Source: JACVRX01 sp963831385
GTDB taxonomy: Bacteria > Actinomycetota > Actinomycetes > Jiangellales > Jiangellaceae
NCBI GenBank assembly: GCA_963831385.1
Contig: CAWHPW010000020.1
Coordinates: forward strand, 62,001 to 126,000
Length of the DNA: 64,000 nucleotides
Direction: 5' to 3'
Under the pieces are notes generated by a model. That model searched no databases. It saw only the letters and a program-made list of their open reading frames with translations, and was not told where the DNA came from. Positions 1-10,202 of the stretch are shown one piece after another. A program made the translations under genes and the position numbers. Within the stretch, counting starts at the first letter, position 1. Every line of letters starts with the position of its first letter.

Positions 1-1
1 G

Positions 2-2077
2 GTGACCAGCACCACGCCTGTCCTACCAGAGGCGCAGCTTCCCGGCCGGGTCGGCGCGGGGCTGTTCCAGCCGCGCCTACTGCTGGCCTCCCTGCCAGAC
101 GCGATCAAGAAACTCGACCCGCGGCACATGATCAAGTCCCCGGTCATGTTCGTTGTCGAGGTCGGCGCCGTCCTCACGACGTTCCTCGCCATCGCCGACC
201 CGAGCGCCTTCTCCTGGTGGGTGGTCGCGTGGCTATGGCTCACCGTGATCTTCGCCAACCTGGCCGAGGCGGTAGCCGAGGGCCGCGGCCGGGCGCAGGC
301 AGCCACGCTGCGGGCGACCAAGAAAGAGACGCCGGCGCGGCTCCTGGTCAAGGGGACCGAGAACGTCGTCCCCAGCGCGAGCCTGAAACCCGGCGACGTC
401 GTGGTGGTCGAGGCCGGCGAAATCATCCCTGGCGATGGCGACGTCGTCGAGGGGGTCGCCAGCGTCGACGAGTCCGCTATCACCGGCGAATCCGCACCGG
501 TCATCCGCGAGTCCGGCGGCGACCGGTCGGCCGTCACCGGCGGGACGAAGGTGCTCTCTGACCGGATCGTCGTCCAGATCACCGCAAAGCAGGGGGAGAG
601 CTTTGTCGACCGGATGATCGCCCTGGTCGAGGGCGCCCGGCGGCAGAAGACGCCGAACGAGATCGCGCTGAACATTCTGTTGGCGAGCCTCACACTCGTC
701 TTCCTGCTTGCGGTGGCCACCCTCCAACCATTCGCGGGGTACGCAGGCCAGCTCCAGTCGATCGTTGTCCTGGTGGCGCTGCTGGTGTGCCTCATTCCGA
801 CGACGATCGGAGCACTGCTGTCGGCTATCGGAATCGCAGGCATGGACCGGCTGGTCCAGCGCAACGTGCTGGCGATGTCCGGTCGAGCTGTCGAGGCAGC
901 AGGTGACGTCAACGTCCTGCTGCTCGACAAGACCGGGACCATCACGCTGGGTGACCGGCAGGCGGTGGAGTTCATGCCGGTCGACGGCGTCACAGCGATG
1001 GAACTGGCGGACGCCGCGCAGCTGTCCAGCATGGCCGATGCAACCCCCGAAGGCCGCTCGGTCGTCGTCCTGGCCAAGCGTGCGTTCGGCCTGCGGGAAC
1101 GCGCCGCCGGAGAACTGCCGCAAGCGACCTTCGTGGCGTTCACAGCGGGGACCCGGATGTCCGGCGTTGACCTTGACGGCGGACGGCGGATCCGCAAGGG
1201 CGCCGCAGCCTCGGTGCTGACCTGGGTCCGCCAGCACGGCGGCCGACCCACGCCGCAAATCGACGGCTTCGTCGACAGCGTCGCCGCGGCCGGCGGCACG
1301 CCGCTCGTCGTCGCCGAGATCGCAGACGGAACAGCCCGCGCCCTGGGCGTCGTGCATCTGGCTGACGTCGTCAAACACGGGATGCGGGAGCGGTTCGACG
1401 AGCTGCGCGCGATGGGTATCCGCACAGTCATGGTCACCGGTGACAACCCGGTCACGGCCAAGGCGATCGCGGAACAGTCCGGCGTGGACGACTTCCTGGC
1501 CGAGGCCAAGCCCGAGGACAAGATGACGCTGATCAAGCGGGAGCAGGCCGGCGGCCGGTTGATCGCGATGACCGGTGACGGCACCAATGACGCACCGGCC
1601 CTGGCACAAGCCGACGTGGGTGTCGCGATGAACACCGGCACATCTGCGGCGAAGGAAGCCGGGAACATGGTCGACCTGGACTCCAACCCGACGAAGCTGA
1701 TCGAGATCGTCGAGATCGGCAAGCAGCTGCTCATCACCCGCGGCGCCCTCACGACCTTCTCCATCGCCAACGACGTCGCGAAGTACTTCGCGATCATCCC
1801 GGCGATGTTCGCGGCCGTGTACCCGCAGCTCGACTCGATCAACATCATGGGTTTGGCGACTCCACGGTCGGCGATCCTGTCGGCGGTGATCTTCAACGCG
1901 CTGATCATCATCGCGCTGATCCCGCTCGCCTTACGCGGCGTCCGCTACCGTCCGGTCGCGGCGGCGGAGCTGCTCCGTCGCAACGCGCTGATCTATGGCC
2001 TGGGTGGCATCGTCGTCCCGTTCATCGGAATCAAGCTGCTCGACCTGCTCGTGTCAACCATTCCCGGGATCGGGTGA
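2..2077 (+). CDS. kdpB: Potassium-transporting P-type ATPase, catalytic subunit KdpB
   Basis: KdpB hydrolyses ATP to drive high-affinity K+ uptake by the membrane complex KdpFABC. The 691-residue length fits the family. Visible motifs are the actuator TGES at about 161-164, the phosphorylated aspartate in DKTGTIT at residue 309, and the hinge TGDGTNDAPALA. Hydrophobic segments lie near 45-85, 220-285 and the last 110 residues. The GTG start lies in a GTGA context, consistent with overlapping the stop of an upstream kdpA outside the window. The stop overlaps the kdpC start by 4 bases, so the subunits are translationally coupled. KdpD/KdpE downstream probably control it when potassium is low. 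Confidence 0.97.
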   Translation: MTSTTPVLPEAQLPGRVGAGLFQPRLLLASLPDAIKKLDPRHMIKSPVMFVVEVGAVLTTFLAIADPSAFSWWVVAWLWLTVIFANLAEAVAEGRGRAQAATLRATKKETPARLLVKGTENVVPSASLKPGDVVVVEAGEIIPGDGDVVEGVASVDESAITGESAPVIRESGGDRSAVTGGTKVLSDRIVVQITAKQGESFVDRMIALVEGARRQKTPNEIALNILLASLTLVFLLAVATLQPFAGYAGQLQSIVVLVALLVCLIPTTIGALLSAIGIAGMDRLVQRNVLAMSGRAVEAAGDVNVLLLDKTGTITLGDRQAVEFMPVDGVTAMELADAAQLSSMADATPEGRSVVVLAKRAFGLRERAAGELPQATFVAFTAGTRMSGVDLDGGRRIRKGAAASVLTWVRQHGGRPTPQIDGFVDSVAAAGGTPLVVAEIADGTARALGVVHLADVVKHGMRERFDELRAMGIRTVMVTGDNPVTAKAIAEQSGVDDFLAEAKPEDKMTLIKREQAGGRLIAMTGDGTNDAPALAQADVGVAMNTGTSAAKEAGNMVDLDSNPTKLIEIVEIGKQLLITRGALTTFSIANDVAKYFAIIPAMFAAVYPQLDSINIMGLATPRSAILSAVIFNALIIIALIPLALRGVRYRPVAAAELLRRNALIYGLGGIVVPFIGIKLLDLLVSTIPGIG

Positions 2078-2667
2078 CAGCGGTGTTCGCCAACATGCTG
2101 CGGCAGAGCTGGGCGGGCCTTCGGGTCTTGCTCGCGTTCACGATCGTGCTCGGGCTGGGGTATCCGCTCGTCGTCGCAGGTATCTCCCAGCTGCTGCTGA
2201 ACGACCAGGCGAACGGTTCACTCGTGGAACGCGACGGCGAGGTCGTCGGCTCGTCGCTGATCGGGCAGACCTTCGACGGGCCGCAGTGGTTCCACTCCCG
2301 GCCGTCGGCGGCTGGTGACGGATACGATCCGCTGGCCACGGCGGGCTCCAACCTGGGTCCGGAGAGCGAGGAACTACTGGCCCTGGTCGAGGAGCGCCGG
2401 CTGGCCGTGGCCGCGGAGGACGGGGTCGACCCGGCGGATGTCCCACCGGACGCGCTGACCGCCTCGGGAAGCGGCCTCGACCCGCATATTTCGCCGACCT
2501 ATGCGTACCAACAGGTTGACCGGGTAGCCGCCGAGCGCTCTCTGGAGGCAGCCGACGTCCGGGCGCTCGTCGACGACTTCGCGCAGGGCCGGGTGGTGGG
2601 CTTCCTCGGCGCCGAACACGTCAACGTCCTCGAGCTCAACCTCGCCCTCGACGCCCTGTCGGAATGA
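2074..2667 (+). CDS. kdpC: Potassium-transporting ATPase subunit KdpC
   Basis: KdpC is the small accessory subunit that stabilises ATP binding in the KdpFABC pump. The 197-residue protein has one N-terminal transmembrane helix (about 12-35), then the family signatures WFHSRPSA and the SNLGP region near 70-95, and LDPHISP near 135-145. The GTG start overlaps the kdpB stop in GTGA. Its stop codon TGA sits inside a short palindrome that also contains the candidate kdpD start. Length and order match classical kdp operons. Confidence 0.96.
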   Translation: MTAVFANMLRQSWAGLRVLLAFTIVLGLGYPLVVAGISQLLLNDQANGSLVERDGEVVGSSLIGQTFDGPQWFHSRPSAAGDGYDPLATAGSNLGPESEELLALVEERRLAVAAEDGVDPADVPPDALTASGSGLDPHISPTYAYQQVDRVAAERSLEAADVRALVDDFAQGRVVGFLGAEHVNVLELNLALDALSE

Positions 2668-2680
2668 CGTGGTCATTCCG
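2660..2680. repeat. Short perfect palindrome spanning the kdpC stop and kdpD start
   Basis: Two 9-base arms (CGGAATGAC and GTCATTCCG) flank a 3-base centre that is exactly the GTG proposed as the kdpD start. The right part shares the 11-mer ACGTGGTCATT with the larger palindromic element at 10,038-10,128. It could fold into a hairpin that lowers kdpD translation, or be a trace of the same repeat family. That reading is inference. Confidence 0.5.
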
Positions 2681-5322
2681 GAGGAAGCGGATCGGCAGGT
2701 GAAGGCGGTCCGCGCGGTAGTGGCGCATGCTGGACTCATGCGACGTGGTGTGCTCCGCGTCTACCTCGGTGCAGCGCCGGGGGTGGGCAAGACCTTCGAC
2801 ATGCTCTCGGAGGGACGACGGCGGCAGGAACGCGGCACCGACGTCGTCGTCGGCTTCGTCGAGACCCACGGGCGCATCCACACCGCCGAGCTGCTGGAGG
2901 GAATGGAGATCGTTCCCCGCCGCACCATGAGCTACCGCGGCACCGAGTTCACCGAGATGGACCTCGACGCCGTGCTGGCCCGCGCACCGAAGGTGGCTCT
3001 GGTCGACGAGCTGGCGCACACCAACGTTCCTGGCTCGCGGAACGAGAAGCGCTGGCAGGACATCGACGAGCTGCTGGAAGCCGGCATCGACGTCATCTCG
3101 ACGGTGAACATCCAGCACCTCGAGTCGCTCAACGACGTCGTGGAGTCGATCACCGGCGTCAAGCAGCGGGAGACCGTGCCGGACGAGGTCGTTCGACGTG
3201 CCGACCAGATCGAGCTGGTCGACATGACCCCGGAGGCGCTGCGCAGACGACTGGCCCACGGCAACGTCTACGCGCCGGAGAAGATCGACGCGGCGCTGGC
3301 CAATTACTTCCGGGTCGGGAACCTGACGGCATTGCGAGAATTGGCGCTGCTCTGGCTCGCGGACCGGGTTGATGACGCGCTGGAGGCATACCGCGAGCAG
3401 CACGACATCGCCGACAGCTGGCCCGCACGCGAGCGCGTCGTCGTCGCGCTCACTGGCGGACCGGAAGGCGAGACCTTGCTGCGCCGCGCGGCGCGGATGG
3501 TGCGCCGCCGCGCCGGCGGCGAACTACTCGCCGTGCATGTGTCCCGTGGTGACGGCCTCGCCGGCGCTTCTCCTGCTGCACTCGCCCATCAGCGGGAACT
3601 GGTCGAGAGCCTCGGCGGCACATTCCACAGCGTCGTCGGTGACAACGTCCCCGAGGCGATTCTGGACTTCGCCCGAGGCGTCAACGCCGCCGTGATCGTG
3701 ATCGGGGTCAGCAGACGGCCGCGCTGGAAAGCGATGTTCAGCGAAGGGGTTGGCGCCGCGGTCACGCGACTGTCCGGGCCGATCGACGTGCACGTCGTCA
3801 CCCACGAGGAGGCCGCCGGCCGGGGTGATCGGCTGCCGACCCGGGCCGAGGCGCTCGGAGGGCGTCGCCGTCTCGCCGGCTGGATGCTCGCGGTACTGGG
3901 CCCGGTCGTACTCACCGTGATCCTGACCAGCCTGGTCGGAGACCATGCGCTGTCGACGGACCTGATGCTGTTTCTGGCACTGACGGTGGGCGTGGCACTG
4001 ATCGGTGGACTGTGGCCGGCTTTGACCGTCGCTGTCGTGGGCAGTCTGCTGCTCAACTACTACCTCACGCCGCCGGTTCACACCTGGACGATCGCCGACC
4101 CCGAGAACGCGCTGGCCCTGGTCGTGTTCGTGCTCGTGGCCGTGGCCGTGGCCTCGATCGTCGACGTCGCTGCTCGGCGGACGGTTCAGGCCGCGCACAG
4201 CATGGCCGAGTCGGAGACACTGAGCGTCCTGGCCGGGAGCATCCTGCGCGGCGAAAACACCGTGCTGGCGGTGCTGGGACGGCTGCGGGAGACCTTCGGC
4301 ATGACCTCGGCGACGCTGCTGGAGCGTGCCGACGAGCGTGCTCCGTGGCGGCAGGTCGCGGCATCGGGCCCGTCACCGTGTTCCACGCCCGAGGACTCCG
4401 ACGTCGAGGTGATGGTGTCGCCGACGCTGGCGCTGGCCATGCGTGGTCGGGTACTCCCGGCCGACGACCGGCGGGTGCTGGAGGCCTTCGCGGCCCAGGC
4501 GGCCGTGGTGCTCGACCGGGAGCGGCTGCGCGAACAGGCGGGTGAGGCTCGGCAGCTCGAGCAGGGCAACACCATCCGAACCGCGCTGCTAGCGGCGGTG
4601 TCCCACGACCTGCGCACTCCGCTCGCCTCGATTCGCGCGGCCGTTGGCAGCCTCCGTCAGACCGACGTGAAATGGAGCGCCGACGACGAGGCCGAGCTGC
4701 TGGCAACCGTCGACGTTGCGACCACGCGGCTCGAGCGGCTGATCGACAACCTGCTGGACCTGTCCCGGCTGCAGACCGGGGCAGTACGTCCGCTGACACG
4801 GCCGGTCAGCCTGGACGAGATCGTGCCTAGGGCGACCGAAGGCCTTCCCCGCGACCGGATTCGGATCGACGTCCGGGAGACGCTGCCGCTGGTGAATACC
4901 GATCCGGGCCTGATGGAGCGGGTCGTCGCCAACATCGTCGAGAATGCCTTGCGCTACGGGCCGCAGGATCTCCCGGTGGTGGTGAGCGCTTCCGACTTCG
5001 GACATGCCGTCGAGCTCCGCGTCGTCGACCGTGGCCGCGGCGTCCCCGACGAGGCGAAAGCACAGATGTTCGAGTCCTTCCAGCGCCTCGGTGACTCGCG
5101 GACCGGTGAGGGCGTCGGGCTCGGTCTGGCAGTCGCGCGCGGTTTCGTCGAGGCCGTCGGAGGGACGCTGCTCGCCGAGGACACCCCTGGCGGCGGACTG
5201 ACCATGGTCGTCTCGCTGCCGACTGCGGATGGCACCGAAACCGGCGAGTCCGTCGCCGCCACCGAGGATGAGGTGCAGGACGTGCCGGCCGACGCTGCCG
5301 CTTCGGCGCCGAGGACGGCGTC

Positions 5323-5326
<4 letters not shown>
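2669..5326 (+). CDS. kdpD: Osmosensitive K+ channel sensor histidine kinase KdpD
   Basis: KdpD is the membrane sensor kinase that responds to potassium limitation or turgor and phosphorylates KdpE. Domains in order are the KdpD N-terminal domain with Walker A GAAPGVGKT near residue 31, a Usp-like domain at about 250-370, four clustered transmembrane segments at about 400-500, a GAF-like region, the HisKA box VSHDLRTPLASI with His646, and the HATPase with ENALRYG. The 885-residue length fits. The GTG at 2669 is in frame but lies in a palindrome loop; ATG 2738 just ahead of the ATP-binding domain is an alternative start. The stop overlaps kdpE by 4 bases. Confidence 0.95.
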
Positions 5327-5997
<671 letters not shown>

Positions 5998-6042
5998 GCC
6001 CAGCTTGCCTGGGTCGGGCCGCATGCCCACGATGGCTGCGTG

Positions 6043-7176
6043 ATGTCACCGCGCTGGCGGCGAGTGGGGGCGGGTGCAGCCGTGCTGGTGCTCGGGGCTT
6101 GCATGCCGGCGGCGGAAGCCCCGACTCCCGCACGACCCGACACCGGGTCGGTCTCTACCGGTCAAGTGACACCGGCGACGGCGATGACCGACGACCGCGC
6201 GGCACACACCGCGATGCTGCTGGCTGACGGCCGGGTACTGGTCGCAGGAGGCATCCGGTCGGGGGAGGTCGGACTCGACACCGCCGAGCTCTTTGATCCG
6301 ACCACCGGTCGATTTGAGCCGGCCGGCCGGATGGTTTCGGTTCGCGCCGGGGGGCAGTCGGCGGTTCGGCTTCAGGATGGGCGGGTCCTGCTCAGCGGTG
6401 GCTGGTCCGGCGGCGAGGTCACTCGCACCGCCGAGTTGTTCGACCCCGCCAACGCGACGTTCATGCCAACCGGGTCGACCGCGCATCCGCGCGCAGACGC
6501 GGCCGCGGCCCTGCTCGCCGACGGCCGAGTGCTCATCGCCGGAGGCTTCGACGGGACGAACGCTCTCGCCTCGGCCGAGATCTACGACCCGGTCAGCGGG
6601 ACTTTCGCGCCGGTCGAATCGTTGTCGACCGCCCGCTCGAGCATGGGCAGCGCGGTGCTCGCCGATGGCCGTGTGCTCGTCGTCGGGGGGCAAGACGAAA
6701 ACGGGCACATCTTGTCGAGCGCGGAGCTGTTCGATCCCACCACCGACCGGTTCTCGGGCGCGGGCTCGATGGGGTCGGTCCGCTACAAGACTGCCGCGGT
6801 GCCGCTGACCGACGGGCGAGTGCTCGTGGTGGGCGGCTCCGACGAGCGCGACTGGGACGGCCAATACGACACGGCCGAGCTCTACGACCCTGCCCGCGAT
6901 ACCTTCTCGCGGGCTCCCGCGATGCATCGGATGCGGTTCAAGATCGCTGCCGCGGTCGCGAACCTGGCCGATGGACGTGTGCTGGTCGCCGGCAGCGATC
7001 CCGCCGTCGAGGTCTACGACCCGGCGAGTGGCCGGTTCGAGCTCAGCGCCGGGGACGTCGGCGCTGAGTATCAGTACGCAACGGCAACCACGCTGGCCGA
7101 CGGGCGCGCGTTGATCGCCGGCGGCTACGACCCGGACATCCAGCCGACCGCGAACACCTGGATCTACCAGCCGTAG
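6043..7176 (+). CDS. Kelch-repeat (beta-propeller) lipoprotein
   Basis: Secreted lipoprotein of unknown function. The N-terminus has arginines, a hydrophobic stretch and a lipobox LGAC with Cys20 counted from ATG 6043 (GTG 6040 is an alternative). After a short low-complexity linker come about six or seven repeats of roughly 48 residues built on LADGRVLVAGG followed by AELYDPxTGxF, the signature of galactose-oxidase-type kelch blades. No oxidase active-site tyrosine/cysteine set could be recognised, so this is probably a binding propeller rather than an enzyme. It is 45 bases downstream of kdpE and may be a separate unit. The 3' end almost touches the convergent pirin gene. Confidence 0.85.
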   Translation: MSPRWRRVGAGAAVLVLGACMPAAEAPTPARPDTGSVSTGQVTPATAMTDDRAAHTAMLLADGRVLVAGGIRSGEVGLDTAELFDPTTGRFEPAGRMVSVRAGGQSAVRLQDGRVLLSGGWSGGEVTRTAELFDPANATFMPTGSTAHPRADAAAALLADGRVLIAGGFDGTNALASAEIYDPVSGTFAPVESLSTARSSMGSAVLADGRVLVVGGQDENGHILSSAELFDPTTDRFSGAGSMGSVRYKTAAVPLTDGRVLVVGGSDERDWDGQYDTAELYDPARDTFSRAPAMHRMRFKIAAAVANLADGRVLVAGSDPAVEVYDPASGRFELSAGDVGAEYQYATATTLADGRALIAGGYDPDIQPTANTWIYQP

Positions 7177-7178
7177 GG

Positions 7179-8165
7179 TCAGCGAGCCACTTCGGGATCG
7201 AGGTCAGCGGCCGTGTGGTGCGGCACTTCGGTCTGACCGAGTCGGCCGGCCTGGAAGTCCTCGATCGCCTGGACGATCTCGGCGGAGGTGTTCATGACGA
7301 ACGGACCGTAACGAGCCACCGGCTCCCGGATCGGTAGCCCGCCAAGCACCAGGACGTCCCAGCCGAAGGCCGACGACGGCTGAGCGTCAGCCGCGCGCAT
7401 GGTCAAGGCTTCGCCAGCACTGAACACAGCGAGCTGGCCCTCGTCCAGCGGCTGCCCGAGCAGTCCCACGTGGCCGCGGCCCGACAGCACGTAGACGAGC
7501 GCGTTGAAGTCTGCCGGCCAGGGCAGGTCCAGCTTGGCACCAGGCGCGATGGTCGCATGCAGGTAGGTGATCGGCGTGAATGTCACGCCGGGCCCGTCGT
7601 AGCCGCCGAGGGAGCCGGCGATCAGCCGGATCAGCGCTCCACCGTCGGCGCTGGAGAGCAGCCGGACGTCGCCGGCGTCGATGTCTTGATAACGCGGGGG
7701 CGTCCACTTCAGCGACTTCGGCAAGTTCACCCAGAGCTGCACGCCATGGAACAGACCGCCCTTGACCACGAACTCCTGCGGTGGCAGCTCACTGTGCAGG
7801 ATGCCCGCCCCGGCGGTCATCCACTGTGTCGTGCCGTCGGTGAGCAGCCCACCGCCGCCGGTGGAATCCTTGTGCTCGAATGCGCCGTCGAGCATGTACG
7901 TGACCGTCTCGAAGCCACGATGCGGATGCCAGGGCGCACCCTTGGCCTCACCAGGCGCGTACTCGACCGCCCCCATGTGGTCGAGGAGTAGGAACGGGTC
8001 GGCAAGGCTGAGATCCATCCCGGGAAACGGCCGGCGGACGACGAATCCCTCGCCCTCGAGCTGGCGATGAGCGGTGACCACCTTGCCGACACCGCGCCAA
8101 TCGGTGCCAGTCGGCACCGTGGCCAGTCGGGGCAGGGAGAGGGTGTCGGCGGTCACGGCGGGCAT
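7179..8165 (-). CDS. Pirin family protein
   Basis: Bicupin of the pirin family, a group that includes quercetinase-like dioxygenases and redox-linked regulators. The N-terminal cupin carries the metal-site pattern WHPHRGFETVTYML and the later ITAGAGILHSE-type segment (here MTAGAGILHSE). A C-terminal pirin_C domain follows from about residue 190. The 328-residue length is slightly above the usual 230-320. An upstream GGAG lies about 7 bases before the ATG, and a TTGACG/TAGGCA promoter lies ahead. It is transcribed on its own, convergent with the kelch gene; substrate unknown. Confidence 0.9.
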   Translation of the reverse strand: MPAVTADTLSLPRLATVPTGTDWRGVGKVVTAHRQLEGEGFVVRRPFPGMDLSLADPFLLLDHMGAVEYAPGEAKGAPWHPHRGFETVTYMLDGAFEHKDSTGGGGLLTDGTTQWMTAGAGILHSELPPQEFVVKGGLFHGVQLWVNLPKSLKWTPPRYQDIDAGDVRLLSSADGGALIRLIAGSLGGYDGPGVTFTPITYLHATIAPGAKLDLPWPADFNALVYVLSGRGHVGLLGQPLDEGQLAVFSAGEALTMRAADAQPSSAFGWDVLVLGGLPIREPVARYGPFVMNTSAEIVQAIEDFQAGRLGQTEVPHHTAADLDPEVAR

Positions 8166-8189
8166 CGGCGCGCTCCTCGGCTCGTCCTG

Positions 8190-8218
8190 TGCCTACCTCA
8201 GCACCGTTGACGCGTCAA
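8190..8218 (-). promoter_or_regulatory. Sigma70-like promoter and palindrome upstream of the pirin gene
   Basis: Reading the minus strand, TTGACG (8218-8213), a 17-base spacer and TAGGCA (8195-8190) sit about 25 bases before the pirin ATG. The -35 hexamer is part of a perfect 12-base palindrome TTGACGCGTCAA (8207-8218), a possible operator. Assignment is by pattern only. Confidence 0.5.
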
Positions 8219-8253
8219 TAATTCCGGCGCAGTCAACACAAGCCGGGTGAGTC

Positions 8254-9990
8254 CTAAGGTTCGCCGGCATCTGCCGGCCGAAAACGCAGTGCCGCAGAGG
8301 CATGCGCTGGCACGACCGGCCGGCGTGGCGGCACCGGGTCGATCCGCAGATAGGCGGCGCCCGGCGCGGGCCGCGGATCTGGCTCATCCTTGTTCGGCCA
8401 AAACGCCATCGCCCGCTCGGCCTGCGCGGTGATCGTGAGCGACGGGTTCACTCCGAGGTTGGCGGAGACCGCCGAACCGTCGACCACGTGCAGCCCCGGG
8501 TACCCGTACACGCGGTGGTAGGCGTCGATGACGCCGGTCTCGGCGGAGTCGCCGATCACGCAGCCACCGAGGATGTGCGCAGTCATCGGCACATCGAAGA
8601 CATCGCCGACGGTTCCGCCCGGCATGCCGCCGATCTTCTCGGCGGCGATTCGGGCCGCGGTGTGCCCGGCCGGGATCCAGTTCGGATTGGGCGTGCCGTG
8701 TCCTTGTCGGCTGGTGAGCCGGCGACGTATCCCGCCCTTCCGGCGGAAAACCGTCAGCGAGTTGTCTGAGGACTGCATGACCAGCAGGATCACCGTGCGC
8801 TCGGACCAGCGGTGGACCGAGAACGAGCGCAGGAACGTGACCGGATGACGCGCTGCGATCGCGAGGAAACGAACCGGGCGTGGCAGCCGGCCTTCGCCGT
8901 CGACCAGAAGCGTGCCGAGCAGGCCCATCGCGTTGCTTCCCTTGCCGTAGCGCACGGGTTCGATGTGGGTGGAGTCATCGGGATGGAACGACGACGTGAT
9001 CGCCGGACCTCGGGTGAAGTCGGAATCGACTGCGCGGGCTGTCGCGCCCAGCAACGCCTCGGAGTTGGTCCGGGTCAGCTCACCCAGCCGTCGGGAGATG
9101 CGGGGAAGAACGCGGTCGTCGCGCAGCGAATGCAACAGCGTCTGCGTACCCAGGGTGCCCGCCGCGAACACGACGTGATCGGTGGTCAACGTCCGACGGG
9201 CCCGGCTCGGCCGAAGCCTCTCGTTGATCAACGAAGCGGGCCCGCGCGGCGTGCGGCGAACCTCGACCTCGTATCCACCGGCGTGCCGCGGCCGCACCCC
9301 TACCGCCGTCGTGTCGGCCAGGATCCGGGCGCCGGCTCGCTCGGCGAGGTAGAGGTAGTTGGTCTCGAGGGTGTTCTTCGCGCCGTGTCGGCACCCGGTC
9401 ATGCACTCGCCGCACCGCAGGCAGCCAGTTCGCCGGGGTCCATGTCCGCCGAAGTAGGGGTCGTCGACCTCTGTGCCAGGTGTCCCGAGGTACACGCCCA
9501 CGGGTGCGTACCGGAACGTTTCGGCTACGCCCATCTTCGCCGCGACGGCCCGCATGACCGTGTCCGACGGCGTCGGCTCTGACACGACGGTGACACCGAG
9601 CATGCGTTCGGCCTGGTCGTAGTAGGGGGAGAGTTCAGCCCGCCAGTCGGTGATGTGCTGCCACTGCCGGTCGCGGTAGAACTCCGCGAGTGGACGGTAG
9701 AGCGTGTTCGCGTAGACCAGCGAACCGCCACCTACGCCCACACCCGAGAGTACGACGACGTTGCGCAGCAACGAGATCCGCTGGATGCCGGTGCATCCCA
9801 GCGCAGGCGCCCAGAGGAAATTGCGCAGATCCCAGCTGGTTGTCGGGAAGTCCTCCGGCCGGAACCGGCGCCCGGCCTCGAGCACCGCGACGCGATAGCC
9901 CTTTTCGGTCAGCCGCAGAGCGGCGACGCTGCCGCCGAAACCGGAACCGACCACCACGACGTCGACGTCCGGAGCACCGCCCCCGGCCAT
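8254..9990 (-). CDS. GMC family oxidoreductase, cholesterol-oxidase (ChoD)-like
   Basis: FAD-dependent oxidoreductase of the glucose-methanol-choline family. The N-terminus has the dinucleotide fold GSGFGGSVAALRL followed by VLEAGRR, and then the flavin-contact GVGVGGGSLVY. A cysteine-rich segment near 190-210 (CLRCGECMTGC) is typical of the actinobacterial ChoD-like subgroup. The C-terminal GMC domain includes HILGGC and VDGSAVSANLGVNPSLTI. The 578-residue length fits. True cholesterol oxidase activity is not proven for this subgroup. The start ATG has AGGTGG about 6 bases upstream. It is divergent from the VOC gene, with a palindromic element between them. Confidence 0.88.
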   Translation of the reverse strand: MAGGGAPDVDVVVVGSGFGGSVAALRLTEKGYRVAVLEAGRRFRPEDFPTTSWDLRNFLWAPALGCTGIQRISLLRNVVVLSGVGVGGGSLVYANTLYRPLAEFYRDRQWQHITDWRAELSPYYDQAERMLGVTVVSEPTPSDTVMRAVAAKMGVAETFRYAPVGVYLGTPGTEVDDPYFGGHGPRRTGCLRCGECMTGCRHGAKNTLETNYLYLAERAGARILADTTAVGVRPRHAGGYEVEVRRTPRGPASLINERLRPSRARRTLTTDHVVFAAGTLGTQTLLHSLRDDRVLPRISRRLGELTRTNSEALLGATARAVDSDFTRGPAITSSFHPDDSTHIEPVRYGKGSNAMGLLGTLLVDGEGRLPRPVRFLAIAARHPVTFLRSFSVHRWSERTVILLVMQSSDNSLTVFRRKGGIRRRLTSRQGHGTPNPNWIPAGHTAARIAAEKIGGMPGGTVGDVFDVPMTAHILGGCVIGDSAETGVIDAYHRVYGYPGLHVVDGSAVSANLGVNPSLTITAQAERAMAFWPNKDEPDPRPAPGAAYLRIDPVPPRRPVVPAHASAALRFRPADAGEP

Positions 9991-10037
9991 GGGTCACCAC
10001 CTCGTCCGGAGCCTAACCACACCGGTGACGTGATGTG

Positions 10038-10128
10038 GGAATGACCACGTTCACCACCCCTATGGGTAGATCACCACCCTGGCAAGCCTGGTGATCCATA
10101 GACAGGCATGGTGAACGTGGTCATTTCC
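10038..10128. repeat. 91-bp nested palindromic element in a divergent intergenic region
   Basis: Perfect 17-base outer arms (AATGACCACGTTCACCA at 10040-10056 and its complement at 10109-10125) enclose a second pair of arms built on CTATGG..GATCACCA and TGGTGATCCATAG. Almost the whole element could fold into one hairpin. It lies between two divergent genes, so it is not a terminator. A related arm occurs at 60,573-60,584 and an 11-base match at 2667-2677, so it may belong to a family of mobile palindromic repeats. Confidence 0.7.
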
Positions 10129-10202
10129 AGACGCCTGGGAGCGCGGGCTGCGGTGTCGACCCCGCAGGCGCTCGTCCAGGCTGCGGCTGTCAGGATGCGG
10201 GC

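Noticed and set aside
233..1609. A 458-codon minus-strand frame over kdpB
   Set aside because: Antisense shadow; kdpB motifs on the plus strand are decisive.
10038..10128. Palindrome as a transcription terminator
   Set aside because: The flanking genes diverge from it, so no transcript of either gene would end there.
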